Part shown: positions 26,778 to 35,993 of the stretch, piece by piece
How the letters are laid out: each line of letters opens with the position of its first letter
Numbering within the stretch: position 1 is the stretch's first letter
Assembly (NCBI GenBank): GCA_021776335.1
Contig: JAJFGB010000004.1
Location: 1 to 64,000, forward strand
Source: Hyphococcus sp.
GTDB lineage: Bacteria; Pseudomonadota; Alphaproteobacteria; Caulobacterales; Parvularculaceae
DNA length: 64,000 nt
Reading direction: 5' to 3'
Notes under the pieces: model-generated
Told to the model about the DNA's origin: nothing
The model's database searches: none
The model's input: only the letters and a program-made list of their open reading frames with translations
Program-made: the position numbers and the translations under genes

Positions 26778-27722
26778 CTAAACGCGCGGAACCGAACCCG
26801 ATTGCGGGTTACTTTGGTCAGCGGCCTGTTTGGCGAGCGCGCCAATGCCGCCGATCGTACCCACAAGGGCGCTCATTTCCGCAGGCAGGATCAGGGTTTT
26901 TTGCTGCGGCGATGTCGCAAGTTTTTCAAATGCTTTCACATAGTCCTGCGCAATGAAGTAATTGATCGCTTGCACGTCGCCCTTACCGATGGCCTCAGAA
27001 ACCATTGCTGTCGCCTTGGCTTCCGCTTCGGCTTCTCTTTCGCGGGCCTCGGCGTCGCGAAACGCAGCCTCTTTGCGGCCTTCGGACTCCAGAATGGCCG
27101 CTTGCTTTGAACCTTCCGCTTTCAAAACAGCAGACTGCTTTTCACCTTCAGCGGTCAGGATTTCAGCACGCTTTAAACGTTCGGCTTTCATCTGCCGCGC
27201 CATGGCCTCGGTAATGTCAGCGGGCGGCTCCAGATCCTTGATTTCAACGCGCGTTACTTTCACGCCCCAGGGTTGGGTTGCCGCATCAATCACGCGCAAC
27301 AGACGTTCATTGATGTCGTCGCGGTTTGACAACACCTCATCAAGATCAAGTGAACCGATCACCGTACGAACATTGGTCATCGCCAGATTGGAAATCGCCC
27401 GCGTCAAATTATGCACTTCATAGGCGGCGGACGCCGCATCCATTATCTGAATAAAAGCGACGGCATCAGTCGTGACCTGGGCGTTGTCCCGCGTAATGAC
27501 TTCCTGGGCGGGAATATCAAAAACCTGCTCCATCATATTCATCCGCCGACCAATACGGTCGACAAAAGGCGTTATGAAATTCAGGCCCGGTTTGATCGTC
27601 GTGGTGTAGCGGCCGAACCGTTCAATCGTGAACTCATATCCCTGCCCGACGATCTTGACGGCCGAAAACATGAGGATAATCGCCAGCACAACGAATGCCG
27701 CAACAAATAATTCAAAACCCAT
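26778..27722 (-). CDS. SPFH/stomatin-like membrane protein (QmcA type)
   Basis: One N-terminal helix ([20 protein letters not shown]) followed by the SPFH domain: [61 protein letters not shown] and [17 protein letters not shown] long Ala/Glu/Lys coiled coil follows (residues about 180-245). Such proteins form large rings in the membrane and control proteases or lipid domains. At 314 residues it matches QmcA/YbbK. It is transcribed first, followed by nfeD. Confidence 0.94.
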   Translation of the reverse strand: MGFELFVAAFVVLAIILMFSAVKIVGQGYEFTIERFGRYTTTIKPGLNFITPFVDRIGRRMNMMEQVFDIPAQEVITRDNAQVTTDAVAFIQIMDAASAAYEVHNLTRAISNLAMTNVRTVIGSLDLDEVLSNRDDINERLLRVIDAATQPWGVKVTRVEIKDLEPPADITEAMARQMKAERLKRAEILTAEGEKQSAVLKAEGSKQAAILESEGRKEAAFRDAEAREREAEAEAKATAMVSEAIGKGDVQAINYFIAQDYVKAFEKLATSPQQKTLILPAEMSALVGTIGGIGALAKQAADQSNPQSGSVPRV

Positions 27723-27925
27723 AATCGCCTCCCTTTTTGCGTCTGTCCCTCATAGATTGTGATTGGAAACCCGTTTCGCCAGACTTGAAATTTCAGTTTT
27801 TCTCACTATGTAGTTGAAATCACAGCACTTTTCTCAAAATTAGACATCTGCCGAGGGCCGAGGCGATCGCGCAACGCCTCACGAACAAACTATTCGTTAA
27901 CCAAATGATCCCCCTACCGACTCGG
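27723..27925. other. Divergent intergenic region between the SPFH gene and the 27951 gene
   Basis: About 200 bp, AT-rich in its first half (27780-27850), with two TTGAAAT copies (27785, 27814) of no clear meaning. A TTAACC half site at 27896 precedes the full CtrA-like pair listed separately. No ORF or terminator seen. Confidence 0.4.
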
Positions 27926-27940
27926 TTAACTCCGGGTTAA
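27926..27940 (+). promoter_or_regulatory. Perfect TTAA-N7-TTAA (CtrA-like) site at a gene start
   Basis: TTAA-CTCCGGG-TTAA exactly matches the CtrA full-site pattern. It ends 1 bp before a possible GTG start (27942) and 10 bp before the ATG at 27951. At that position it would repress rather than activate the gene, or serve the divergent SPFH promoter. Direct match by sequence; binding is inference. Confidence 0.45.
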
Positions 27941-27950
27941 TGTGCCGACT

Positions 27951-29702
27951 ATGGGTGTGACGTGGAATCTTGGCCGGGCCGCGGGGCTCGCCGCCGGAAT
28001 GGTGGCGTGTAGCCTGACAGCGGCATTTGCTGAAGTCCCGGCGGCCGTCAACACCGGAAAATCCTGGAAGGTCTATAAGGAACGATGGGATACCGGCGAT
28101 GAAGCCGGATACGCGGAATTCGTACAAGGCATCGGCCGGTCAAATTGCGCCTCTCTTGAGGCCTGCCTCAAAAGCGACGCCAATCCCTATCGCAGCGATA
28201 GCGACCCCAGCTTGCGCGGCGACTGCGCCGACATGGCGTATATTCTGCGCGCCTATTACGCCTGGAAAAACGGGCTGCCTTTCTCGTTCCAAAATGCAAT
28301 GCGCACAGCGGACGGCGCGCGCGATGATCTTCGCTATTCATCAGGCGGCAATGTCGTCGCGCACCGACGGTCAATCAGGAACGGCGTTCGCGACGCGCAT
28401 AGCTTTTTGCGCAGCATTGGCGGTGAAGTTTCAACCGCAATGTTCCGCACCCACCCGGAAACCGGCGGCGGGCGATCCTTTGACGATTTCTATCCGGTCG
28501 AAATATCGCGCGAGGCGATCACACCCGGAGTCATCGCTTATGACATCTATGGTCATGTCGGTATCGTCTATGATGTGCTTGAAGACGGGCGCGTTCTTGT
28601 TGTGGCATCACACCCAGACGAGAGCGTAACACGATCATCTTATGGCGCTAATTTCATGCGTTCCAAACCGGCCCTCGGCGCTGGCCTCAAGGCCTGGCGG
28701 CCCGTCTATGTGGAAGGAGCGAAAAGAGACAAAGAAGGCGTGCTCAATGGCGGAGAGATGCGCGCTGACAGTAACGAATCTCTACCGCATTATTCCCTTG
28801 AACAATATTTTGGCAATGTGAGACATCCTTCAGGCGTCTGGCATTATGGCGAGTTTGAATTCCGCAACCGGACATTGAAATATTACGATTACGTACGACG
28901 GAAGCTTGCTGCGCCGAATTTTTCGTATCACCCTGTCGATGAATTGCGGCACGGGATGCAGGCGATCTGCGGCGCGCTTCGTTCGCGCAAAGTCGCCGTC
29001 GACAAGGCGGTCTTGTCGCGCGTCCACCTAAAACCGCATCCCAGAAAGCTCCCGCCCAATATTTTCGGGACTTATGGCGAATGGGAAGAATATTCGACGC
29101 CATCGCGCGATGCGCGCCTGAAAGTGAGCTTCATTGAGCTGCGCCGCGACATGCAGCGCCTCGTTGAAGATGTGGAAGCCGGTGCGGCTGGTGTCCATTA
29201 TGACGGCGAGGATCTCGCCAGCGATTTGATGGCCGCTTATCATCAAGAAAAGAACGCTTGCACATTCACCTATTGGCGTTCCGATAAAACCCGCGTTCGC
29301 CTCAATTTCGCCCATGCCATGGAAAGATTATTCGATCTGTCGTTCGACCCTTACCATTGCCCGGAGCGGCGCTGGGGCGCCAGCGGCGCGGAACTGGAAG
29401 CCTGCACCGACGATGCGGTCAAGGACCGCTGGTACAACGCCCAGCGCTTCCTGCGGTATCAGGCTGAACGGACTTATGATGTCCGAATGGATTTTGCACT
29501 GGATGAGCTGCAGCCGCCGATGCTCGCGAGCCCTAAAGAGGGCGGCCTTGGTGTTGAGGCGCCTGCGGATGCCGATCTTCGCGGCTATCTTGCACGTCTC
29601 AACGGCGTCGTCGTGGCGGATGCGGAACGCGCGCCTAATATCGCAGCCGTCTCTCTGAACCGCGATGAAAGCGGTGACACCGCCTCAACATCGTCTCCAT
29701 AA
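27951..29702 (+). CDS. Large secreted protein, possible papain-like Cys/His hydrolase
   Basis: I do not recognise the family. It is a 583-residue secreted protein (signal peptide ends about residue 27, TAAFA). The N-terminal half contains LRGDCADMAYILRAYYAW with Cys92 near the start of a helix, and TPGVIAYDIYGHVGIVYDV with His202 at the start of a strand. That is the Cys/His layout of NlpC/P60 and CHAP hydrolases. The C-terminal half is helical and charged (FIELRRDMQRLVEDVEAG; FAHAMERLFDLSFDPYHCPERRWG) with no motif I can name. GTG 27942 is an alternative start. Enzymatic activity is inference. Confidence 0.72.
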   Translation: MGVTWNLGRAAGLAAGMVACSLTAAFAEVPAAVNTGKSWKVYKERWDTGDEAGYAEFVQGIGRSNCASLEACLKSDANPYRSDSDPSLRGDCADMAYILRAYYAWKNGLPFSFQNAMRTADGARDDLRYSSGGNVVAHRRSIRNGVRDAHSFLRSIGGEVSTAMFRTHPETGGGRSFDDFYPVEISREAITPGVIAYDIYGHVGIVYDVLEDGRVLVVASHPDESVTRSSYGANFMRSKPALGAGLKAWRPVYVEGAKRDKEGVLNGGEMRADSNESLPHYSLEQYFGNVRHPSGVWHYGEFEFRNRTLKYYDYVRRKLAAPNFSYHPVDELRHGMQAICGALRSRKVAVDKAVLSRVHLKPHPRKLPPNIFGTYGEWEEYSTPSRDARLKVSFIELRRDMQRLVEDVEAGAAGVHYDGEDLASDLMAAYHQEKNACTFTYWRSDKTRVRLNFAHAMERLFDLSFDPYHCPERRWGASGAELEACTDDAVKDRWYNAQRFLRYQAERTYDVRMDFALDELQPPMLASPKEGGLGVEAPADADLRGYLARLNGVVVADAERAPNIAAVSLNRDESGDTASTSSP

Positions 29703-29791
29703 CACCGGTCTGTGCGCCAGAACCTGCGACGCCGAAGGCGTAGTCATGACGGACACATCTTCCTATAGTAGCTTGTAAAAAGGCCTTCCTG

Positions 29792-29998
29792 ATGAACGGA
29801 TTTATCTTCTTTTTGATTCCCCTCGCTCTCGCTGCAACCCTGATCATTCTTGGGGTCGGCATCTATTCTCTCGCCAGGGGCGGCGCTTTCGCCAAAGAAA
29901 ACGCCAACAAGCTGATGCGCATGCGGGTCGCTGCACAAGCTGTAGCCATCGGCCTGTTGATGCTGTTTTTATGGCTCGCCAGCAAAGGCGGCGCTTAG
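29792..29998 (+). CDS. Twin-TM HIG1-domain-like small membrane protein
   Basis: Protein of 68 residues with two helices (FIFFLIPLALAATLIILGVGIYSLA and AVAIGLLMLFLWLAS) joined by a basic loop, AKENANKLMRMRVAAQ. This is the NKLMRxRV loop of the alphaproteobacterial twin-transmembrane protein related to eukaryotic HIG1, which assists respiratory complexes. In many relatives it precedes cobO-etfB-etfA; here cobO is absent and a convergent YbjN gene lies between it and etfB, overlapping it by 4 bp. Confidence 0.88.
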   Translation: MNGFIFFLIPLALAATLIILGVGIYSLARGGAFAKENANKLMRMRVAAQAVAIGLLMLFLWLASKGGA

Positions 29999-30495
29999 GC
30001 CTGGGCGATATGCTGGTCGAGAAACTCGTTATAGTCGTGTAAAGCACTCAACCACAGTATGAGCCCCTCGATGAAAGCGCCTGTATCCGCTGGCCCGCTG
30101 ACGGAAATTGTATGGTCGAGAAATGGGTCGCCATCTTCATCCAAAAATGCACGGCCAGCCGGCTGACTTACATTCCAGTCATTGATTTTCTCGAGCGGAA
30201 AGCCGTTGGGCAAATCATATCCGGTAATGAGCAGGAACTCGGTACACCTGTTTACGCCATTGCAGTTATATCCCAACACATTAAATTCATACGCCCGGGC
30301 GTTGGCGGACAACTCCGTCTCGCTTGAAACCTCCGCATCATAACCCTGCGCGTCAAATATCGCCGCGACCTCCTGAATGGTCATCCCGCCAGATCGGATC
30401 AAACTATTGTTGGAGGTGCTCAAATCTTGGGCGGTCGCCGCTTGGCTCATACCGCCTGCCCAAACCACCAACGACGCAATAATGATTGATCTCAT
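29995..30495 (-). CDS. Secreted YbjN-domain protein
   Basis: Protein of 166 residues with a signal peptide (MRSIIIASLVVWAGGMSQAATAQ). The YbjN fold is suggested by MTIQEVAAIFDAQGYDAEV, CTEFLLITGYDLPNGFPLEKINDWN and GRAFLDEDGDPFLDHTISV. YbjN proteins resemble type III secretion chaperones; the secreted forms have no known role. A GGGGGAG ribosome site supports the start at 30495. It lies between the twin-TM gene and etfB on the opposite strand. Confidence 0.82.
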   Translation of the reverse strand: MRSIIIASLVVWAGGMSQAATAQDLSTSNNSLIRSGGMTIQEVAAIFDAQGYDAEVSSETELSANARAYEFNVLGYNCNGVNRCTEFLLITGYDLPNGFPLEKINDWNVSQPAGRAFLDEDGDPFLDHTISVSGPADTGAFIEGLILWLSALHDYNEFLDQHIAQA

Positions 30496-30674
30496 CACGC
30501 TCCCCCAAAGTTTCGCAATGAAAATACTATAGGGCGCAATAGAACAGCAACCAAGGCGCCAACATGCATTGAAAGCAAAGGGCCGCCTCGCTATGGTCCG
30601 CGCGAATTTTGCCGGGTCGTCCGGTCTACCCCGTTTCGCCAAGCCGCGCCTTATAAGGCCCCAAGGAGCCGTCA

Positions 30675-31427
30675 ATGAAAGTCCTCGTGCCTGTCAAACG
30701 CGTGATCGATTATAATGTGAAGGTCCGCGTCAAATCGGATCAAACAGGCGTCGATCTCGCCAATGTGAAAATGTCCATGAATCCATTCGACGAGATCGCC
30801 GTTGAAGAAGCGATCCGCCTGAAAGAAGCAGGCGCCGCGACCGAAATCGTCGCCGTCTCCATCGGGCCGGAAAAAGCACAAGACCAAATTCGTCAGGCGC
30901 TGGCCATGGGCGCTGATCGCGGACTTCTGATCAAAACCGATCAGGAAGTCGAGCCCCTTGGCGTCGCCAAACTATTGAAGGCCGTGGTAACGGAAGAAAA
31001 TCCGGAGCTGATCATTCTCGGTAAGCAAGCCATCGACGATGATTCAAACCAAACGGGCCAAATGCTTGCGGCCCTCCTTGGCTGGGCCCAGGGAACTTTC
31101 GCCTCCAAGATTGAAAAACAAGATGGCACACTAAACATCACCCGCGAAGTCGACGGCGGCCTACAAACAATCGCACTCAAAATGCCGGCGATTGTCACTA
31201 CTGACCTTCGCCTCAATGAGCCGCGCTATGCGTCGCTGCCGAATATCATGAAGGCCAAGAAAAAACCGCTCGATGTCAAAGAACCGGGTGATTATGGCGT
31301 CGATATCGCGCCGCGACTGACAACGCTAAAAGTCGCCGAACCGCCAAAGCGCGAAGCCGGCGTCAAGGTCGCCAGCGTTGAAGAACTTGTGGATAAACTC
31401 AAAAACGAAGCGGGAGTGCTCTCATGA
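30675..31427 (+). CDS. etfB: Electron transfer flavoprotein beta subunit
   Basis: ETF collects electrons from acyl-CoA and other dehydrogenases and passes them to ETF-ubiquinone oxidoreductase. The 250-residue product begins [19 protein letters not shown] and carries [50 protein letters not shown] (AMP-binding signature region) and the recognition loop [31 protein letters not shown]. It has an AAGGAG ribosome site and a 4-bp ATGA overlap with etfA, so translation is coupled and the subunits are made together. Confidence 0.97.
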   Translation: MKVLVPVKRVIDYNVKVRVKSDQTGVDLANVKMSMNPFDEIAVEEAIRLKEAGAATEIVAVSIGPEKAQDQIRQALAMGADRGLLIKTDQEVEPLGVAKLLKAVVTEENPELIILGKQAIDDDSNQTGQMLAALLGWAQGTFASKIEKQDGTLNITREVDGGLQTIALKMPAIVTTDLRLNEPRYASLPNIMKAKKKPLDVKEPGDYGVDIAPRLTTLKVAEPPKREAGVKVASVEELVDKLKNEAGVLS

Positions 31428-32353
31428 CTGTTTTGGTTATTGCCGATCATCACAATGCGGGATTGGGCGATTCCACGCACAAAACTGTCACCGCAGCCCA
31501 GGCCATTGGCGGCGATGTCGACATTCTGGTTGCCGGTGAAAATGCCGGCGGCGTTGCAGAGGCCGCCGCAAAGATTGCCGGCGTCCGCAAAGTCCTCCAT
31601 GCGGATGATGCCCAATATGCAAATCGCCTGGCGGAAAACTTCGCCGCGCTGATTGTATCCGTTGCCGGTGATTACGATGCGATCCTTAAATCAGCCGATA
31701 CGACCGGCAAAAACGTCATGCCGCGTGTCGCTGCTTTGCTCGATGTGATGCAGATCTCGGAAATTGTCGCTGTCGAAGCACCGGATACCTTCGTCCGGCC
31801 GATCTATGCCGGCAACGCCATGCAGACGGTTCAGTCGAGCGATGCAAAAAAAGTTATCACCGTACGCGCCACGGCCTTTAAAGCCGCAGAAAATGGCGGC
31901 TCGGCAAGCATTGAAATCGTCAGCGCCACAGAAAATCAGGGCCTTTCTGAGTTTGTCAGCGAAGAACTTACCAAATCAGAACGCCCCGAGCTTGGCGGCG
32001 CCAAGATCGTTATATCAGGCGGTCGCGCACTCGGTTCTTATGAAAATTTCGAGCAATATATATTCCCCGTCGCCGACAAGCTCGGCGCTGCTGTGGGCGC
32101 GTCGCGCGCTGCAGTCGACGCAGGCTATGTGCCGAATGATTATCAGGTCGGTCAGACCGGCAAGGTCGTGGCGCCGGAGCTTTATATCGCCGTCGGCATT
32201 TCAGGCGCGATCCAGCATCTGGCGGGCATGAAGGATTCAAAAGTTATCGTTGCGATCAACAAAGATGAAGAAGCGCCAATCTTTCAAGTCGCTGATTATG
32301 GTCTCGTAGCGGATTTGTTCAAAGCGCTGCCGGAGCTGAATGACGCGCTTTAA
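31424..32353 (+). CDS. etfA: Electron transfer flavoprotein alpha subunit
   Basis: FAD-binding subunit of ETF (309 residues). The C-terminal FAD domain shows [101 protein letters not shown], recognisable pieces being [25 protein letters not shown] and [10 protein letters not shown]. It ends the etf operon, followed by a terminator. It feeds electrons from fatty-acid oxidation to ubiquinone. Confidence 0.97.
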   Translation: MTVLVIADHHNAGLGDSTHKTVTAAQAIGGDVDILVAGENAGGVAEAAAKIAGVRKVLHADDAQYANRLAENFAALIVSVAGDYDAILKSADTTGKNVMPRVAALLDVMQISEIVAVEAPDTFVRPIYAGNAMQTVQSSDAKKVITVRATAFKAAENGGSASIEIVSATENQGLSEFVSEELTKSERPELGGAKIVISGGRALGSYENFEQYIFPVADKLGAAVGASRAAVDAGYVPNDYQVGQTGKVVAPELYIAVGISGAIQHLAGMKDSKVIVAINKDEEAPIFQVADYGLVADLFKALPELNDAL

Positions 32354-32379
32354 ACAAGGCTCGATATCAAAAAAAAGAC

Positions 32380-32404
32380 AGGCCCGCTTCGGCGGGCCTT
32401 TTTT
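32380..32404 (+). terminator. Rho-independent terminator after etfA
   Basis: GGCCCGC (32381-32387), TTCG tetraloop, GCGGGCC (32392-32398), then seven T; an A-run precedes it. It lies 27 bp after the etfA stop. Confidence 0.93.
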
Positions 32405-32487
32405 ATGATCAACCCCACACGCAAGAACCGGGTCGTTTTACAACGCATATGCCGCAATGATCGCTCCAGCATTATAGGAGCAAACTC

Positions 32488-32958
32488 ATGTCATTTATTG
32501 TTTCAGGTCTGCCTGTTGAACAGTTCCGGCCGCTTTTCGGCCTTCCCGATAACGAGCTCAAAAAACGCGGAATCATCAGAAAGACCGCAGACATTAAGCC
32601 GGGATATCCATGCCGCGTGACCCTCGAGGATGCAGCCCCCGGTGAATCCGTACTTTTGTTCAACTATGAAAGTCACAAGGCGCAAACGCCCTATCGGTCA
32701 TCCTTTGCGATCTATGTCCGCGAAGAAGCGCAACAGACGCGCACAGTCGCGAACGACTTGCCGCCAGCACTCAGGGGGCGGCCTATTGCACTCAGGATAT
32801 TTGACAAGGACGGCATGCTGATCGGCGCCGATCTCGATCTCTCGGGCGGCCTGCCATGCAAAATCAACCAGGCATTCAAAAACCCGAACGCAACCTACAT
32901 CCACGCCCATAACGCCATGCATGGCTGCTTTGCCGCCGAGATCAACCGCGCGTCATAA
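32488..32958 (+). CDS. DUF1203 family protein
   Basis: Cytosolic protein of 156 residues. DUF1203 features: FIVSGLPVEQFRPLFGLPDNEL at the start, then GYPCRVTLEDAAPGESVLLFNYESH, PYRSSFAIYVRE, RPIALRIFDKDGMLIGADL and YIHAHNAMHGCFAAEINR at the end. The biochemical function is unknown. It is transcribed from its own promoter after the etf terminator and precedes the 3-hydroxybutyryl-CoA dehydrogenase gene by 78 bp. Confidence 0.88.
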   Translation: MSFIVSGLPVEQFRPLFGLPDNELKKRGIIRKTADIKPGYPCRVTLEDAAPGESVLLFNYESHKAQTPYRSSFAIYVREEAQQTRTVANDLPPALRGRPIALRIFDKDGMLIGADLDLSGGLPCKINQAFKNPNATYIHAHNAMHGCFAAEINRAS

Positions 32959-33036
32959 ACGCCGCCCGCCATGCCGCGGCCTTGCCTCCACATCATGTTG
33001 CGGTGCAGTATTCACACCTGCATTCAGGAGTGAGCC

Positions 33037-33915
33037 ATGGCGAAGATTAAAACTATTGGCGTGATCGGCGCCGGCCAGATGGGCAACGGCATTGCGCATG
33101 TGTGTGCACTCAACGGATATGATGTTTTGCTGAACGACATTGAGGGCGTGCGCATCGTTGCGGCGCTCGGCATTATCGAAGGCAATCTTGGCCGCCAGGT
33201 CGCAAAAGGCATGGTCGAAAGCGGAGCGGCCGCAAGCGCGTTCGCCCGGATCAAACCCGCCAAGGATTTCACATCGCTCGCCGATTGCGATCTTGTTGTC
33301 GAGGCGGCGACCGAAAATCAGGCGATCAAAAAAGAGATTTTCGCTGCGCTTTCGAAACTCGTAAACAAAGACGCCGTTTTGGCGTCCAACACCTCGTCTA
33401 TTTCAATCACAGGCCTGGCCTCCTCAACGGACCGACCGGAAAAATTTATCGGGCTGCACTTTATGAACCCGGCGCCGATCATGAAGCTCGTTGAAGTGAT
33501 CCGCGGTATTGCCACCTCTAAGGAAACGTTTGAAACAACGAAAACACTGGTCGAAAGTCTCGGCAAAACCATGGCGGTTTCCGAAGATTTCCCCGCGTTT
33601 ATTGTCAATCGCGTGTTGATGCCGATGATCAATGAAGCGGTTTATACACTTTACGAGGGCGTCGGTTCTGTTGAATCAATAGACACGGGCCTTAAACTCG
33701 GCGCCAATCACCCCATGGGGCCCCTGGAGTTGGCCGACTTTATCGGTCTAGACACCTGCCTCGCGATCATGCAGGTGCTCTATGAAGGGCTTGCCGATAC
33801 TAAATATCGCCCCTGCCCATTACTTGTTAAATATGTAGAAGCTGGCTGGCTCGGCAAGAAAACCGGTCGCGGCTTTTACGACTATTCCGGTCCGGCGCCA
33901 GCGCCGACGCGATAA
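33037..33915 (+). CDS. hbdA: 3-hydroxybutyryl-CoA dehydrogenase
   Basis: Interconverts 3-hydroxybutyryl-CoA and acetoacetyl-CoA with NAD(P). The N-terminal Rossmann motif is IGVIGAGQMGNGIAHVCALNGYDVLLND. LVVEAATENQAIKKEIF, LASNTSSISITGLA (catalytic Ser region) and FIGLHFMNPAPIMKLVEVIRG (catalytic His) follow, and the C-terminal domain has NRVLMPMINEAVYTLYEGV, GANHPMGPLELADFIGLDT and GKKTGRGFYDYS. Length 292 is standard. With phaZ and etfBA it suggests use of PHB and fatty acids. Confidence 0.95.
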   Translation: MAKIKTIGVIGAGQMGNGIAHVCALNGYDVLLNDIEGVRIVAALGIIEGNLGRQVAKGMVESGAAASAFARIKPAKDFTSLADCDLVVEAATENQAIKKEIFAALSKLVNKDAVLASNTSSISITGLASSTDRPEKFIGLHFMNPAPIMKLVEVIRGIATSKETFETTKTLVESLGKTMAVSEDFPAFIVNRVLMPMINEAVYTLYEGVGSVESIDTGLKLGANHPMGPLELADFIGLDTCLAIMQVLYEGLADTKYRPCPLLVKYVEAGWLGKKTGRGFYDYSGPAPAPTR

Positions 33916-33956
33916 TACTATTTATCTAACCAGACTCAAAATATCGGAGACTTCAT

Positions 33957-34160
33957 ATGGCCGTTGCACGAATAACCGAAATCATCAGCGGGTCGCATAA
34001 AAGTTTTCAGGACGCTATCGAGGTAGGCATTGAACGCGCCAACAAGACTTTGAAAAACGTCGAAGGCGCCTGGGTGAAGGACCAGTCGATGATCCTTGAA
34101 AACGGCAAGATCAAAGAATATCGCGTGATCCTGAAACTCACCTTTATCCTGAACGACTGA
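33957..34160 (+). CDS. Dodecin
   Basis: Small (67 residues) flavin-binding protein that assembles as a hollow dodecamer and buffers riboflavin/FMN. Family features: MAVARITEIISGSHKSFQDAIEVGIERANKT, the flavin-stacking Trp in EGAWVKDQ, and IKEYRVILKLTFIL. It is 41 bp after hbdA and followed by a terminator. Next to ETF and an acyl-CoA dehydrogenase pathway gene, a flavin store makes sense; the link is inference. Confidence 0.93.
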   Translation: MAVARITEIISGSHKSFQDAIEVGIERANKTLKNVEGAWVKDQSMILENGKIKEYRVILKLTFILND

Positions 34161-34174
34161 GAAGTACGTTAAAA

Positions 34175-34210
34175 AAAACGACCGCCTCCGGGATCCGGGG
34201 CGGCCGTTTT
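34175..34210 (+). terminator. Rho-independent terminator after dodecin
   Basis: AAAACG-A-CCGCC pairs with GGCGG-C-CGTTTT with one mismatch; an inner TCCGGGATCCGG loop can fold further. It lies about 14 bp after the stop and faces the convergent lipoprotein gene. Confidence 0.8.
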
Positions 34211-34230
34211 ATCTTCTTATGGCGCCCGCG

Positions 34231-35904
34231 TTATTCCTTGTGCGCCACTTCTAATTCGAGAACATCAGGCAAGGTCTGCGGCGCAGCAATCCCTGTCGCT
34301 TGCAGCGACATAAACGCCAAAGGTTCTTCTGGTTTCGCGTTGATTTCAAGCGCACCGCCCTTGGCGACAAAATTAGCAACCGCATCGACGTAATCTGAGA
34401 TGCGCGGATTCATTTGCGCCGCTTGCGCTCCAGAAAGCCGAATCATCGCAGGCGCTGACAATCGCAAATCATCGCCGGATGCACCCATTTGCAACGCGGA
34501 TAATGCAAAAATCGCATCAAGTGCTTTTTCATCGGTGATATTCAATGAAAAATTCTTGAATGCACCGTGGGTCAAGGCGACATTGCTGTCGCCGTCTTCC
34601 TGAGCAGCGGCCATCTTACTCAGATCGAAGCCGGCAAATCCGAGCGACATAGAAAGATCTGCAAGGCCGTCCATAGTGGCTACATAATCCAGATCGGCAA
34701 CGCCGCTGTCAGCGTTCCAAACCCACTCCATATAACCGTCGCCCTTCACCTCATCGAGGCCATGCTCGTTGAGGATATTCAAGACGGCTTCTTCCGTATC
34801 CGGCACATAGGCAGTGAAGTCGAAAACAGCGCCTTTCGAATCTGTTCGGATTTTTGATGGCACAAGCCAGGTAAATTCCGCTGCGCTGATGGTTGCTTCC
34901 TTGACCACCGAGGCCCGCTTGCCGGCAATGAAGGTCTCCATATCGGCAGCGTTCATCGTTCCAAGATCAATGAGGTTTTTCGCTGTCAATGGTGGCTCTT
35001 CACCGCGCAGCCCAAACGCCAGCAGTCCCGAAAAATCAATGTCGCGCCAGTCGAAAGATTTCATCGTCACACGCTGGTTCTCCGGCGCGATGAAAGCGCT
35101 TAACGGGCCGCTCAGCAAAATACCGGCCTGCGGCCCCATGGATTGCCGCAAGGCCGCAAGAGATTCCTCGGTTTGCGACATTTCATATTCAAAATCATTG
35201 GCGATAACAGCATCCAGCTTACCGCCGCCAATGCCGACAAAGCGTAAATCCGGGGCCGCAAAGCTGACCGCAGCAGTATCCTCGCCCGCAACAGCAACCG
35301 AGATGTCTTTGAAATAAATGCCCGCGACATTTACGGCATTAAAAAGCCGCGCGCCTTCATCGCCAATACTGTCGCCGTCGACGCCGCTCTGGCGAATCTG
35401 GAACTTGTCGAACTCAACGCCGCCAATGGTAATTTCCGCTTCAGCGTCTTCATCCGAAAAGCCCTCACTCTTCACGTTGAGAAATCGCACTTTTTGAAAC
35501 ACGGTTTCAAACGGCGCATCCACATCAGTACTTTCAGCTGATTCAAGACGTTCGATCGCATCCATGTCGACGCCGTAAAATTCGGCGCGCTCGACGATAA
35601 CGCCTTCTCCGTCATCGGCATCGGCAAAACGCAAATTGTTGACCACAGTCGCGCCAAGCTTATCGTCAAAGACAGCACTCCCATATGTCGGCCTTGAATC
35701 GTCCGGCATCAGAGCGAACAAAGCGTCAATATCCAGCGGCGCTGCGTCCTTCAGCCGAAATTCGGCATCAAGCGGCGAGGCAGTGTTCGCGCTGGCCGCT
35801 CGCTCGCTCGTCACCGACTGCGGAGCATCCGCGCCATCCTTTTGCCCGCAAGCGCCCAATGCAAGCGCGGCGGCAACAGCAAGAAATGTCTTAAGCAAAC
35901 CCAT
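34231..35904 (-). CDS. Large lipoprotein of unknown function
   Basis: I do not recognise the family. The 557-residue protein starts at 35904 (AGGGAGAGG ribosome site) with MGLLKTFLAVAAALALGAC, a lipoprotein signal with Cys19. The rest lacks membrane helices and is acidic, with alternating beta-like segments (AEITIGGVEFDKFQIRQSG; FKNFSLNITDEKALDAIF; LSMSLGFAGFDLSKMA) suggestive of a beta-rich periplasmic fold, somewhat like AsmA/DUF2125-type proteins. No catalytic motif is visible. It is a single gene between the dodecin terminator and tlpA. Confidence 0.75.
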   Translation of the reverse strand: MGLLKTFLAVAAALALGACGQKDGADAPQSVTSERAASANTASPLDAEFRLKDAAPLDIDALFALMPDDSRPTYGSAVFDDKLGATVVNNLRFADADDGEGVIVERAEFYGVDMDAIERLESAESTDVDAPFETVFQKVRFLNVKSEGFSDEDAEAEITIGGVEFDKFQIRQSGVDGDSIGDEGARLFNAVNVAGIYFKDISVAVAGEDTAAVSFAAPDLRFVGIGGGKLDAVIANDFEYEMSQTEESLAALRQSMGPQAGILLSGPLSAFIAPENQRVTMKSFDWRDIDFSGLLAFGLRGEEPPLTAKNLIDLGTMNAADMETFIAGKRASVVKEATISAAEFTWLVPSKIRTDSKGAVFDFTAYVPDTEEAVLNILNEHGLDEVKGDGYMEWVWNADSGVADLDYVATMDGLADLSMSLGFAGFDLSKMAAAQEDGDSNVALTHGAFKNFSLNITDEKALDAIFALSALQMGASGDDLRLSAPAMIRLSGAQAAQMNPRISDYVDAVANFVAKGGALEINAKPEEPLAFMSLQATGIAAPQTLPDVLELEVAHKE

Positions 35905-35993
35905 AATCCTCTCCCTCAACCAAAAAGAACGCATCGCGCCCCACCCGTAACACCGTTCCGTTCTATGCGTATCCGGCATATCCAAGCAAGCAT

